Made by a program: the position numbers and the translations under genes. A stretch of DNA of 64,000 nt from Pseudonocardia sp. SCN 73-27 (GTDB lineage: Bacteria; Actinomycetota; Actinomycetes; Mycobacteriales; Pseudonocardiaceae). Positions 43,592 through 52,031 of this stretch are shown in pieces (the stretch's first letter is position 1; each line of letters opens with the position of its first letter). The notes beneath the pieces are model-generated. The model did no database searches and had not been told where the DNA came from. It was given only the letters and a program-made list of their open reading frames with translations. Location: positions 1 to 64,000 of the forward strand of contig MEGH01000099.1 of NCBI GenBank assembly GCA_001725415.1, read 5' to 3'.

Positions 43592-44320
43592 TCAGTCTGC
43601 TTCGCGGAGCAGCCTGGCCAGGTAGTCGAGGTCTTGCTGCAGGAGCGCCACGGCGCCGAGCGGCGTAGGCGCACTGGGGCGGCGCTCGTCGACCTGCACG
43701 ACCATGGCCACGGCGTTGGCCGCGATCTGCTCAGCCACCGGGCCAGCGGGATGAGCGGGTGCAGGGTGGAACCACCAGGCCACCCAGTTGCACATGCCGA
43801 TGATCGACAATGCCGTGACGCGACTGTCGAGGGGCCGGAACAGGCCGGCCACGATGCCCTCGTCGAGCACCCCGGTGACCTCGCGCAGGACGGCCCGGCG
43901 CGAGTCCAGGTGACGCTCCGCGATGTCGGAGGGCAGCGCCTGCTCGCTGCGGTCGAGCGTCCGGAACTGGGCCGGGTTGTTGGCTCGCTGCAGGACAAGA
44001 GCCCGCACGAGCGCCTGTAGCTTCTGAGTGGAATCGAGGTCCGATCGTTCCCTCAGCGCACGGAGCGAGTTCGCGGCCTCCTGACTAGTCGCCTCGACCA
44101 TCGCGACAAGCAGTTCCTCCTTGCTCCGCACGTAGTTGTAGAGGTTCGGCCTGCTCAGACCCACCGCATCCGCGACGTCCTGCAGCGTCGTCCCCTCGTA
44201 GCCGCGCTCGGCGAACAGCTGCATCGCCTGCTCGAGGATCTCGCTCATCATGAGCTTGCGCCGCGGCGCCTGCTTCCGGGGACCCCGGCCGTTGCCGCCC
44301 CGCTCGACGTCCTCCGTCAC
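43592..44320 (-). CDS. TetR/AcrR-family transcriptional regulator
   Basis: A regulator of about 242 residues. Its helix-turn-helix lies near residues 25-75 ('ILEQAMQLFAERGYEGTTLQ', then 'VADAVGLSRPNLYNYVRSKEE', split here). The C-terminal half matches TetR_C_33-like ligand domains ('CNWVAWWFHPAPAHPAGPVA'). Start uncertain: GTG at 44320 or, 16 codons earlier, at 44368. It lies directly upstream of, and in line with, the aryl-CoA operon, which has its own promoter and palindromes in the 87-bp gap. Probably senses the aromatic acid or its CoA ester. Confidence 0.9.
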   Translation of the reverse strand: MTEDVERGGNGRGPRKQAPRRKLMMSEILEQAMQLFAERGYEGTTLQDVADAVGLSRPNLYNYVRSKEELLVAMVEATSQEAANSLRALRERSDLDSTQKLQALVRALVLQRANNPAQFRTLDRSEQALPSDIAERHLDSRRAVLREVTGVLDEGIVAGLFRPLDSRVTALSIIGMCNWVAWWFHPAPAHPAGPVAEQIAANAVAMVVQVDERRPSAPTPLGAVALLQQDLDYLARLLREAD

Positions 44321-44431
44321 CCGGTCACCGTAGACGCCGTCCACTCCGGAGACCGGCGGCTCCTCCACGTCGACCCGGCCGCCGCCGGGCCGAGGGGTGA
44401 CGACCCGGCCCGGGTCGGCCCGGTGGGCAGG

Positions 44432-44759
44432 TCAGGCCGTCTCGCCCCGAATGGACCGAGGATCGCGCAAGTCGCCCCGTGAGTGGCTGTCCGGACCTGT
44501 CGGACACCACGTCGGCGCATCCGTGCCCAGCGCGGTGATGATCTGGGCGCCGTAGGAGTGGCCCGCGACGATCGTGGGACCGTCCTGACGGGCCAGGCCC
44601 TGACGGACCCGCGCGACGTCGGCCGCCAGCGAGGACTCCGGGAACTGCGGCGCGGTGACGGTGAAACCGTCGGCCTGCAGGCGCTCGATGACCGCCGCTC
44701 CAGCTGGAGCCGTCGGCCCACGCGCCGTGGACCAGGACGATGTTGACTCGGCGACTCAT
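44432..44759 (-). pseudogene. Alpha/beta-hydrolase N-terminal ruin with frameshift
   Basis: From ATG 44759 the frame gives 'VNIVLVHGAWADGSSWS', a textbook hydrolase N-terminus. A shift near 44700 moves the signal to another frame: 'AVIERLQADGFTVTAPQFPE', 'PTIVAGHSYGAQIITALG' with the nucleophile Ser, then a non-homologous tail to a stop at 44432. The C-terminal half with Asp and His is gone. Confidence 0.7.
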
Positions 44760-44874
44760 GGCGTTCCCTTCCGGATGGCGGCCGCCGGGCCCAGGTGGAA
44801 CGCCGCGGGCGGCCGAGCAACGGTGCACGCCCGTGAGCTGTCGCTGGTTCTCCCCCGAGGGCCGCGCCGGCTCG

Positions 44875-45196
44875 ATGGCCGGGCAGGTCCGCGCGCTGCT
44901 GGCCCGGCAGGACCCGGGGTACTTCGCGGCCTGCTGGGACCCGATCTCCCGGCTCGACGTCGCCGCCGGCCTGGCGGCGCTCGACCTGCCCGTCCTGGTG
45001 CTCACCGGGGACGCCGACATCAGCCTGCCCCCGGCGCGGCGGAGACGCTCGCCCGCACCGCCGGGACACGACGACGTTCACCGTTGCGGGCGGATGGCAC
45101 CTCGGTGCCCACGAGCACCCGGAGCCCTACCGGGACGCGATCGAGGCCTTCCTCGCCATGCTCCCGACCCACCCGAGCGGCACTGTCCTGCGGTAG
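44875..45196 (+). pseudogene. Alpha/beta-hydrolase C-terminal ruin with frameshift
   Basis: The plus strand encodes 'GQVRALLARQDPGYFAACWD' and 'LDVAAGLAALDLPVLVLTGD', split here, with the catalytic acid in 'LTGDAD'. It continues after frame changes near 45020 and 45065 with 'TFTVAGGWHLGAHEHPEPYR' and 'AIEAFLAMLPTHPSG'. It is the tail of a hydrolase, facing away from the N-terminal ruin on the other strand. Confidence 0.6.
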
Positions 45197-45250
45197 GTCC
45201 GCACGAGGGCGTCGTTCGCGCGCGATCCGATATCACCGCTGGTAGGCGGC

Positions 45251-46831
45251 TCAGGTCGTGGGGCCGGCGCCGCGCGGCCGGCGGTCCGCGGCGCGCAGGG
45301 GGCCTCCGGACCCGTACTGCATCGTCGAGGCGTAGCAGGCCAGGTAGAGCGCGAGGAACTGGCTCGGGTCGTCGAGGTCGACGCCGAGCACGTCGAGCAC
45401 CCGCCGGATCCGGTACGCCACCGTGTTGCGGTGGAGGTAGAGCTGCTCGGAGGTGCGGCTGACCGATCGGTTGTTCTCCAGGTAGACCCGCAGCGTCGTG
45501 GCGTACTCCTTCTGCTTGGCCTTGCCCAGTTCGGCCAGCGGGGCCATCAGGTCGTCGATGCTGTGCCGGACGGAGCTGGACGAGTACCACTCGACGAGCA
45601 GCCTGCTCAGCCCCGGCGCATCGAACAGCACCGGCTCGTTCAGCGCGCCGCGCAGCCGGGCGCTCTGCAGGGCGGAGTCCGCCTCGGCCCGGGAGGCGCG
45701 CATCCCCTGGAGGCCCTCGTGGGACCCGCCGATCCCGCAGAGCACCTCGAGGCCGGGCAGCGACGCGACCATCGCGTCGATCACGGTCTGCGCCGCGGTC
45801 CGCAGCCTGCGCAGCTCGGCCGGCCCGTCGGGACGGCTGCTGCTGCGCAGCAGCAGCACGCCACCCGCGCGGGGCGCCATCGTCCACCGCCCCTCGTGGT
45901 GGGCCACGGTCTGCACCGCGACCCGGCCGAGGGTCTGCGTGTGGTGATAGCTGGCGACGGGGTCGTCCTGCGCGAGCGCCGGCAGGTTCGCGAACTCCAG
46001 CTGCACGATCTGGTGCCACGCCTCGACCCGGACGCCGACGTCGGCGGCGCGGCGGATCAGCGGTCCGCCCTCCTCGGTGGTGGCGTCCAGCAGCTGGTTG
46101 AGCAGCTCGCCCGCGGACATGAGGGACAGCTCGTGCGCGCGTTCGGTCTCGATCGAGCGCCGCGTCATCGCCGCGGCGATCCGCCACATCGCCAGCTGCG
46201 CGAGCGCGTCCTCGGCGGCGGTCGTCGACTCGCGCTGCAGCCAGGGGCCTTCCGGGTCGGTCAGCACGGCGGGGATCCCGGTCAGCTGCGGGTCCCTGGC
46301 CACCAGCTGCAGGCCGAACGTCCGGGCGGCGCCGCTGCGCCGCAGCAGCGCCGCGTCGGTGAGCTGCTCGGACTCCAACGCGGCGACCTCGGCGCACACG
46401 CCGATGGCTCGATCCAGCAGCGTCGGCAACTGCGCGTCGAGCATCCGGACGACGGTCGTCAGCAGCCGGGTGACGTCGGCCGGTCTGGTGAGACGGATCA
46501 GCGACAGGTCCTCGCGGCGGGCCAGCGCAACCGCGCTGAGCGAGGGCCGCGGCGCGTCGGACTGCAGGACCAGGCCCGCGACGTCGGCGCCCAGCCGGCG
46601 CAGCGCGACGTCGAGCTTGTAGCCCTGCGCGTCACGCGACGCCGCCCGGCTGAGCACGACCAGCGCCTGCGGCGGGCTCTCGCCGATGTCGTGCAGGTCC
46701 TCGGCCAGCCACACGGCCCGGACGTCACGGTCGGTGGTGCCCGCCAGCACGTCCACGAGCGCAGGCTCGCGCCGCTCCAGCTCGGCCAGCACGTCCGAAA
46801 CGGTCAGGCGCACCCATCGGGCTCCCTGCAT
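45251..46831 (-). CDS. PucR/CdaR-family transcriptional regulator
   Basis: A 526-residue regulator. The N-terminal PucR-type domain (about 5-125; 'VSDVLAELERREPALVDVLA', 'APRPSLSAVALARREDLSLI') senses a ligand, a GGDEF-like middle domain follows, and the C-terminal helix-turn-helix ('TSEQLYLHRNTVAYRIRRVL') binds DNA. The family controls purine and allantoin use and amino-acid or sugar-acid catabolism, usually as activators. The ATG at 46831 is preferred over upstream in-frame starts. It diverges from the nine-gene operon at 46966-58126. Confidence 0.9.
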   Translation of the reverse strand: MQGARWVRLTVSDVLAELERREPALVDVLAGTTDRDVRAVWLAEDLHDIGESPPQALVVLSRAASRDAQGYKLDVALRRLGADVAGLVLQSDAPRPSLSAVALARREDLSLIRLTRPADVTRLLTTVVRMLDAQLPTLLDRAIGVCAEVAALESEQLTDAALLRRSGAARTFGLQLVARDPQLTGIPAVLTDPEGPWLQRESTTAAEDALAQLAMWRIAAAMTRRSIETERAHELSLMSAGELLNQLLDATTEEGGPLIRRAADVGVRVEAWHQIVQLEFANLPALAQDDPVASYHHTQTLGRVAVQTVAHHEGRWTMAPRAGGVLLLRSSSRPDGPAELRRLRTAAQTVIDAMVASLPGLEVLCGIGGSHEGLQGMRASRAEADSALQSARLRGALNEPVLFDAPGLSRLLVEWYSSSSVRHSIDDLMAPLAELGKAKQKEYATTLRVYLENNRSVSRTSEQLYLHRNTVAYRIRRVLDVLGVDLDDPSQFLALYLACYASTMQYGSGGPLRAADRRPRGAGPTT

Positions 46832-46845
46832 CCGGTAGTTCACCA

Positions 46846-46886
46846 CTGTGCAGCCTGAACAATCAAGGCTCCGAGCTTGTGCACAG
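46846..46886. promoter_or_regulatory. Nested inverted repeats between pucR and the catabolic operon
   Basis: An outer perfect repeat CTGTGCA (46846-46852) / TGCACAG (46880-46886) encloses AGCCT-N9-AGGCT (46852-46870), and the right arm is part of TGTGCACA. This is the main symmetrical structure in the 134-bp divergent gap and a likely PucR site. Confidence 0.45.
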
Positions 46887-46965
46887 CGCCATGGCCGCGA
46901 GTGGTCCACGCCACTAACGTCGTCGCAGCTCACGCGAAACGGACCGGACGTGGAAAGGACACTCG

Positions 46966-47958
46966 GTGGCAGCATCGCGTCTCGGCATCCTCCTGCTCAG
47001 CACCACCGCGCCGGAGCGCCTCGGTCAGATGTCCGCTCGGTGCGAGGACCTCGGTTTCGACGAGGTGTGGCTGGCCGAGGACTACTTCTTCTACGGCGGT
47101 TTCAACGCCGCTGCCCAGGCGCTCGCCGCCACCGGTCGGATTCGGGTCGGGCTCGGGGTGATCTCCTGCGTCGCCCGGCACCCGGCTGCGACGGCGATGG
47201 AGATCGCGTCGCTGGAGCGTTCCTTCCCGGGTCGGCTGTTGCCGGGGATCGGGCACGGCGTCCCGGCCTGGGTGGCGCAGATGGGTCTGACCCCGAAGTC
47301 ACCGATGCGCGCGCTGACCGAGGCCGTCACCGGTATCCGGACGTTGCTGACCAGCTCGGAGCCGTTCACGACCGAGGGCGAGTACTTCACCTTCCGCGAC
47401 GTGACCCTCTTCCACCCGCCGGGTGGCGAGGTGCCGCTGTACCTGGGAGTGATCGGGGCCAAGGGCTGCGAGCTGGCCGGCCGGATCGCCGACGGCAACG
47501 TGTTGTCGGTACTCGCGCCGACCGAGTACGTCACGTGGGCGCGCGACCTCGGGCAGCGCGGAATGGATGCGGCGGGCCGATCGGGCACGTTCAGCGTCCC
47601 GACCTACGTGCTCACCGCGGTGGACGAGGACCGCGACCGGGCCCGCCGAGCCGTGCGCGAGTCGCTGGCGTTCTACCTGGACGCGATCGGTCCGACCCCG
47701 CTGACCGGCGTGATCGGCATCAACGACACCGTCGCCGAGCTGGCCGCCGGCGGCTTCGCCGCGCTCGTCGACGGCATGCCGGACGAGTGGGTCGACCGAC
47801 TGGCGATCTGCGGCACCCCTGACGAGGTGGCCAAGCGGATCGAGCAGTACTGGGCCGCGGGCGCCGACAGTGTCGTCCTCTCGCCACAGCCTGCCGGCAC
47901 CGTCGAGTCCCAGCTCGAGCTGATCGCCGCCGAGGTGCTGCCGCGGTTGAGCCGGTGA
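46966..47958 (+). CDS. Luciferase-like (LLM class) flavin-dependent oxidoreductase
   Basis: A 330-residue luciferase-family enzyme, closest in pattern to F420-dependent oxidoreductases ('LGFDEVWLAEDYFFYGGF', 'ATGRIRVGLGVISCVARHP', 'FPGRLLPGIGHGVPAW', 'LGVIGAKGCELAGRIADG'). It could oxygenate or reduce a ring substrate; RutA of pyrimidine degradation, a distant relative, opens a uracil ring. The GTG start follows GGAAAGGA. It is first in the operon, and its stop overlaps the DUF917 GTG. Confidence 0.9.
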   Translation: MAASRLGILLLSTTAPERLGQMSARCEDLGFDEVWLAEDYFFYGGFNAAAQALAATGRIRVGLGVISCVARHPAATAMEIASLERSFPGRLLPGIGHGVPAWVAQMGLTPKSPMRALTEAVTGIRTLLTSSEPFTTEGEYFTFRDVTLFHPPGGEVPLYLGVIGAKGCELAGRIADGNVLSVLAPTEYVTWARDLGQRGMDAAGRSGTFSVPTYVLTAVDEDRDRARRAVRESLAFYLDAIGPTPLTGVIGINDTVAELAAGGFAALVDGMPDEWVDRLAICGTPDEVAKRIEQYWAAGADSVVLSPQPAGTVESQLELIAAEVLPRLSR

Positions 47959-49043
47959 CGGCGGTCGAGGTGGGCACGCGGATCGACCTGGACAACCTAC
48001 CGGCACTCTCCCTGGGCTGCACCGTCTTCGCCGGGGGCGGCGGCGGGGACCCGCGCATCGGCGAGCTCATGGCGATGGAGGCGATCCACCGGCTCGGACC
48101 CGTCGAGGTACTGCCGCTGGAGGCGCTCGCCGACGACGACCTGATCATGCCGTGCGGGATGATCGGGGCCCCGACGGTCATGGTGGAGAAGATTCCGAAC
48201 GGGGCGGAGGGGCGGGTCATCCGCGAGACCTACGAGGACCGTTTCGGCCGGCACGTCGCCGCGGTGATGCCGTTCGAGATGGGCGGGATCAACGGCGTAC
48301 TGCCGGTCGCGTGGGCCGCCTACGCCGGCCTGCCGCTGCTCGACGCGGACTTCATGGGCCGTGCCTTCCCCGAGCTGCAGATGCTCACCCCGCACCTGTA
48401 CGGGATGTCCGGCTCGCCGGCGGTGATCACCGACGAGCGGCTGCAGACCATCGTGTTCAACACCCGCGACAACATCTGGCTCGAACGGCTCGTCCGCAAC
48501 TGCGTGGCGACGCTCGGTGGGTCCGCCTGCGGCGGCCTCTACCCGATGACGGCCGGGGCCGCGCGCCGACCTGCCATCACCGGCACGGTGACGCGGGCCA
48601 TCCGGATGGGCGAGGCGATCCGGCGCGGGGGCGAGGACCCGCTCTCCGCGATCGGGCAGGTCGCGCCGCTGACCCGGCTCGGTCAGGGCAAGGTCGTCGA
48701 CATCGAGCGGCGCACCAGCGGCGGTTTCGTCCGCGGCTCCGCGCTGGTCGAGGGCCTCGCCGCGGACAAGGGTCGGCTCTTCCGGCTGGAGTTCCAGAAC
48801 GAGAACCTCGTCGTGCTCGAGGACGGGGAGCCGCTCGCAACGGTCCCGGACATCATCACGCTGCTCGACCTGCACACCGGGCACGGGATCGTCACCGAGG
48901 GCATCCGCTACGGGCAGCGGATCGAGATCGTCGCGTTCCCCTCGCCCGAGGTGTGGACCAGCGCCGAGGGTCTCTCTGCGGTCGGCCCGCGGGCGTTCGG
49001 CTACGACTTCGACTACGTCGGTGTAGGGGTCCGTCATGGCTGA
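47955..49043 (+). CDS. DUF917 family protein
   Basis: A 362-residue DUF917 protein (PF06032), a family nearly always encoded with hydantoinase/oxoprolinase-like genes and of unknown biochemistry. Blocks are 'LGCTVFAGGGGGDPRIGE', 'FEMGGINGVLPVAWAAYAGL', 'DADFMGRAFPELQM' and 'LDLHTGHGIVTEGIRYGQR'. Cytoplasmic. It overlaps its neighbours on both sides (4 and 8 bp), which argues for a complex or strict stoichiometry with the hydantoinase-like protein. Confidence 0.9.
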   Translation: MTAVEVGTRIDLDNLPALSLGCTVFAGGGGGDPRIGELMAMEAIHRLGPVEVLPLEALADDDLIMPCGMIGAPTVMVEKIPNGAEGRVIRETYEDRFGRHVAAVMPFEMGGINGVLPVAWAAYAGLPLLDADFMGRAFPELQMLTPHLYGMSGSPAVITDERLQTIVFNTRDNIWLERLVRNCVATLGGSACGGLYPMTAGAARRPAITGTVTRAIRMGEAIRRGGEDPLSAIGQVAPLTRLGQGKVVDIERRTSGGFVRGSALVEGLAADKGRLFRLEFQNENLVVLEDGEPLATVPDIITLLDLHTGHGIVTEGIRYGQRIEIVAFPSPEVWTSAEGLSAVGPRAFGYDFDYVGVGVRHG

Positions 49044-50601
49044 GCCGGGCCGGCTGCGCGTCGGCATCGACGTCGGCGGCACCAACACCGACGCCGTGAT
49101 CGTCGACGACCAGGCCAAACTCCTGGCCAAGGTCAAGCACCCCACCACCTCCGACGTCACGACCGGCATCCTCTCGGCGCTGCGGCTGGTGCTCGCCCAG
49201 CTCGACGGCGCCGCCGCAGGGATCAGCCACGTGATGCTGGGTACGACCCACGCCACCAACGCGATCCTGGAGCGCCGCAACCTCAACAGGGTCGCCGCGA
49301 TCCGCCTCGGCGGCCCTGCCACGCACTCCGTCCCCCCGTTGGCCGGATGGCCCGCCGACCTGCGCGCGGCGATCTCCTGCGGCGCGACGATCGTCGACGG
49401 CGGGGTGGAAATGACCGGGGAGCCGATCGTCCCGCTCGACGAGGACGCCGTGCGCCGCTTCCTCGACGAGGTGGCCGAGCAGGCCGAGGGGGTGGCGATC
49501 TCCGGAGTCTTCTCGCCCGTGCTGTCCGACCAGGAGTACCGGGTCGAGGAGCTGGTCCGGGAGGTGCTCGGCGACGTCCCGGTCTCGCTCAGCCACGAGA
49601 TCGGCTCGCTGGGGCTGCTGGAGCGGGAGAACGCGTGCGTGCTCAACGCCGCGCTGGTCGCGGTGGCGGCCAGGGTGACCGCCGGGCTGGGCGACGCGAT
49701 GACCGTCAACGGGATCTCGGCCGAGGCCTACATCGCGCAGAACGACGGCACCCTGATGAGCCTGGACTACGTGCGCCGCTACCCGATCCTCACCATCGGC
49801 AGCGGTCCCACCAACAGCATGCGCGGGGCCAGCTACCTGACCGGGGCGACCGACGCGCTGGTCGTGGACGTGGGCGGCACGTCGACCGACATCGGCATCC
49901 TCACGGCCGGCTTCCCGCGGGAGTCGTCCACCGCGGTCGAGATCGGCGGGGTGCGGACGAACTTCCGGATGCCCGACCTGGTCTCGCTGGCCATCGGCGG
50001 CGGCACGATCGTCGGCCCGGCCGGCGACGACGTGCAGCTCGGGCCGGGCAGTGTCGGGTACCGCCTCACCTCCGAGGCGCTGGTCTTCGGCGGGACGGTG
50101 CCCACGTTGACCGACGCGATCGTCGCCGCCGGCCGGGCGCACGGCATCGGCGACCCCTCCCGCACCGCCGCGCACGAGCGGCTGCTGCGCCGGGCCGTCG
50201 CCGCGTCCGACGCCCGGATCGAGGAGGGCGTGGACCGGGTGAAGACGTCCGGCCGTGAGCTGCCGCTGATCGCCGTGGGCGGGGGCAGCGGGCTCATCCC
50301 CGACTCGCTGGCCGGGGTCGCCGGGGTCGAACGGCCGGAGAACTACGACGTCGCCAACGCGATCGGCGCGGCGATCGCGTCGGTGTCCGGCGAGCTCGAC
50401 CGTGTCTTCGCCTACGGCAAGGACGGCCGCGACGAGGCCATCGCCGAGGCCGTCCGGTTGGCCAGGGACGAGGCGATCCGTGCGGGCGCCGATCCAGGGC
50501 ACGTCGAGGTGGTCGAGATCGAGGAGGTCCCGTTGGCCTATCTCACCGATCCGGTCGCCAGGGTTCGGGTGAAGGCGGCCGGGCCGTTGAAGACACATTG
50601 A
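49036..50601 (+). CDS. Hydantoinase/oxoprolinase family protein (HyuA-like)
   Basis: A 521-residue ATP-dependent ring-opening-type enzyme of the hydantoinase A/5-oxoprolinase family with an actin-like ATPase fold. Phosphate loops are 'GIDVGGTNTDAVIVDD' and 'LVVDVGGTSTDIGIL', 'MLGTTHATNAILERR' follows the first, and 'LAIGGGTIVGPAG' the second. Members hydrolyse cyclic imides and lactams such as hydantoins or oxoproline; short forms pair with DUF917 or HyuB. It completes a candidate ring-cleavage step. Confidence 0.9.
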   Translation: MAEPGRLRVGIDVGGTNTDAVIVDDQAKLLAKVKHPTTSDVTTGILSALRLVLAQLDGAAAGISHVMLGTTHATNAILERRNLNRVAAIRLGGPATHSVPPLAGWPADLRAAISCGATIVDGGVEMTGEPIVPLDEDAVRRFLDEVAEQAEGVAISGVFSPVLSDQEYRVEELVREVLGDVPVSLSHEIGSLGLLERENACVLNAALVAVAARVTAGLGDAMTVNGISAEAYIAQNDGTLMSLDYVRRYPILTIGSGPTNSMRGASYLTGATDALVVDVGGTSTDIGILTAGFPRESSTAVEIGGVRTNFRMPDLVSLAIGGGTIVGPAGDDVQLGPGSVGYRLTSEALVFGGTVPTLTDAIVAAGRAHGIGDPSRTAAHERLLRRAVAASDARIEEGVDRVKTSGRELPLIAVGGGSGLIPDSLAGVAGVERPENYDVANAIGAAIASVSGELDRVFAYGKDGRDEAIAEAVRLARDEAIRAGADPGHVEVVEIEEVPLAYLTDPVARVRVKAAGPLKTH

Positions 50602-50706
50602 CCTGTGCCGGCCGCACAGGTGCGGCGACGACCTCGTGCAGCCGGCACACAGCCTCAGGTGACCGTTCCCAACTTTGGCCGACACGACCGTCGGAAAGGA
50701 GGTGTC

Positions 50707-51558
50707 ATGGAACTGAGTACAGCGGACTCGGTCGACGCGGCCCTCGACGAGCTGTCGCGGCGGGGCGAGCGGTGCCGGGTCCTCGCGGGTGGCACCGACG
50801 TGATGATCCAGCTCGCCCGCCGGGAGATCACACCGGAGCACCTGCTGCACGTCGAGCGGCTCGGCGAGCTGCGGGCTGTCGAGACCGAGGGCAGCACCCG
50901 GCTCGGCGCGCTGGTGACCCACCGGGACCTGGCCGTCGGCCGGCTCGGACCCGGCTATGCCGCGGTCGCGGAGTCGGCCGCCACCGTAGGCGGCCTGCAG
51001 ACCCAGGTCGTCGGCACGATCGGCGGCAACGTCTGCAACGCCTCGCCCGCCGCGGACACGTTGCCCGCGCTGCTCGTGCACGACGCCGAGGTGACGCTGC
51101 GCAGCGTGCGGGGGAGCCGGACCGTCCCGCTGGCCGAATTCGTCGTCGGCAGGCGGGTCACCACGCGGGCGCCCGACGAGCTGCTCACCACGATCACCCT
51201 GGGCCGGCCAATACCGCGCACCGGGGACGTCTATCTCAAGGTCGGCAGGCGCAGCGCGATGGAGGTGGCGATCGTCGGGCTCGCGGCACGGCTGACGTTC
51301 GACGGCACCGGCGTCGTCACCGACGCCCGGATCGCCGTCGCGTCGGTGGGACCGCGCCCGCTGCGCTCGGTCGGCGCCGAGACAGCCCTCGTCGGCGGCA
51401 CCGGGGACGCGGAGTCGGTCCACGCGGCCGCGAAGGCCCTGCTGCAGGACGTCGACCCGATCGACGACGTGCGCGGGACCGCGGACTACCGGCGCCGCGT
51501 GATCCCCGGGCTGCTCGGTAGGGCCGTCCGGGTCTGCGCAGAGCGAGCGGAGGGATGA
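50707..51558 (+). CDS. Molybdenum hydroxylase set 1, FAD subunit
   Basis: A 283-residue FAD-binding medium subunit of the xanthine dehydrogenase family. FAD loops are 'RVLAGGTDVMIQLARR' and 'VVGTIGGNVCNASPAADTLP'. A strong Shine-Dalgarno (AAAGGAGG) 5 nt before the ATG reinitiates translation after a 105-bp gap, the largest in the operon. That gap might hold an internal promoter, but I see none clearly. It overlaps the Fe-S subunit gene. Confidence 0.92.
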   Translation: MELSTADSVDAALDELSRRGERCRVLAGGTDVMIQLARREITPEHLLHVERLGELRAVETEGSTRLGALVTHRDLAVGRLGPGYAAVAESAATVGGLQTQVVGTIGGNVCNASPAADTLPALLVHDAEVTLRSVRGSRTVPLAEFVVGRRVTTRAPDELLTTITLGRPIPRTGDVYLKVGRRSAMEVAIVGLAARLTFDGTGVVTDARIAVASVGPRPLRSVGAETALVGGTGDAESVHAAAKALLQDVDPIDDVRGTADYRRRVIPGLLGRAVRVCAERAEG

Positions 51559-52031
51559 GCCCGGTGGACGTCACGTTGACCGTCAACGGTAGGCGGGAGC
51601 AGGTCGAGGTCGGCCCGGCCGAGACGCTGCTGGGGATGTTGCGCGAGCGGCTGCGGCTGACCGGCACCAAGGAGGGCTGCAACGAGGGCGAGTGCGGCGC
51701 GTGCACGGTGCTGGTCGACGGGCTCCCCGTGGACTCCTGCATCTATTCGGCCGCCGCCACGTCCGGACGCTCGGTCGAGACCGTCGAGGGTCTCGCCGAC
51801 GACGACCTGGGCCGCGACCTGCAGGCCGCGTTCGTCGCCGCCGGCGGCGTGCAGTGCGGGTTCTGCACGCCCGGCTTCCTGACGACCCTCGTCGCCGTGC
51901 TGCGGGAGAACCCTGAACCGTCCGAGCCGGAGCTGCGCGAGGCGCTGGCCGGCAACATCTGCCGCTGCACCGGCTACAGCCAGATCCTCGACGCGGTCGC
52001 CGCGACGATCTCCGGGAGGAACCGACGATGA
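51555..52031 (+). CDS. Molybdenum hydroxylase set 1, 2Fe-2S subunit
   Basis: A 158-residue small subunit with two 2Fe-2S clusters. The plant-type cluster is in 'GCNEGECGACTVLVDG' plus a following Cys ('VDSCIYS'), and the helical-domain cluster in 'QCGFCTPGF' and 'NICRCTGY'. It carries electrons from the Mo centre to FAD. Overlaps of 4 bp on both sides. Confidence 0.95.
   Translation: MSPVDVTLTVNGRREQVEVGPAETLLGMLRERLRLTGTKEGCNEGECGACTVLVDGLPVDSCIYSAAATSGRSVETVEGLADDDLGRDLQAAFVAAGGVQCGFCTPGFLTTLVAVLRENPEPSEPELREALAGNICRCTGYSQILDAVAATISGRNRR

Noticed and set aside
48892-51423. 843-codon minus-strand frame opposite the hydantoinase and FAD-subunit genes
   Set aside because: Antisense shadow; no start context and no family signature.
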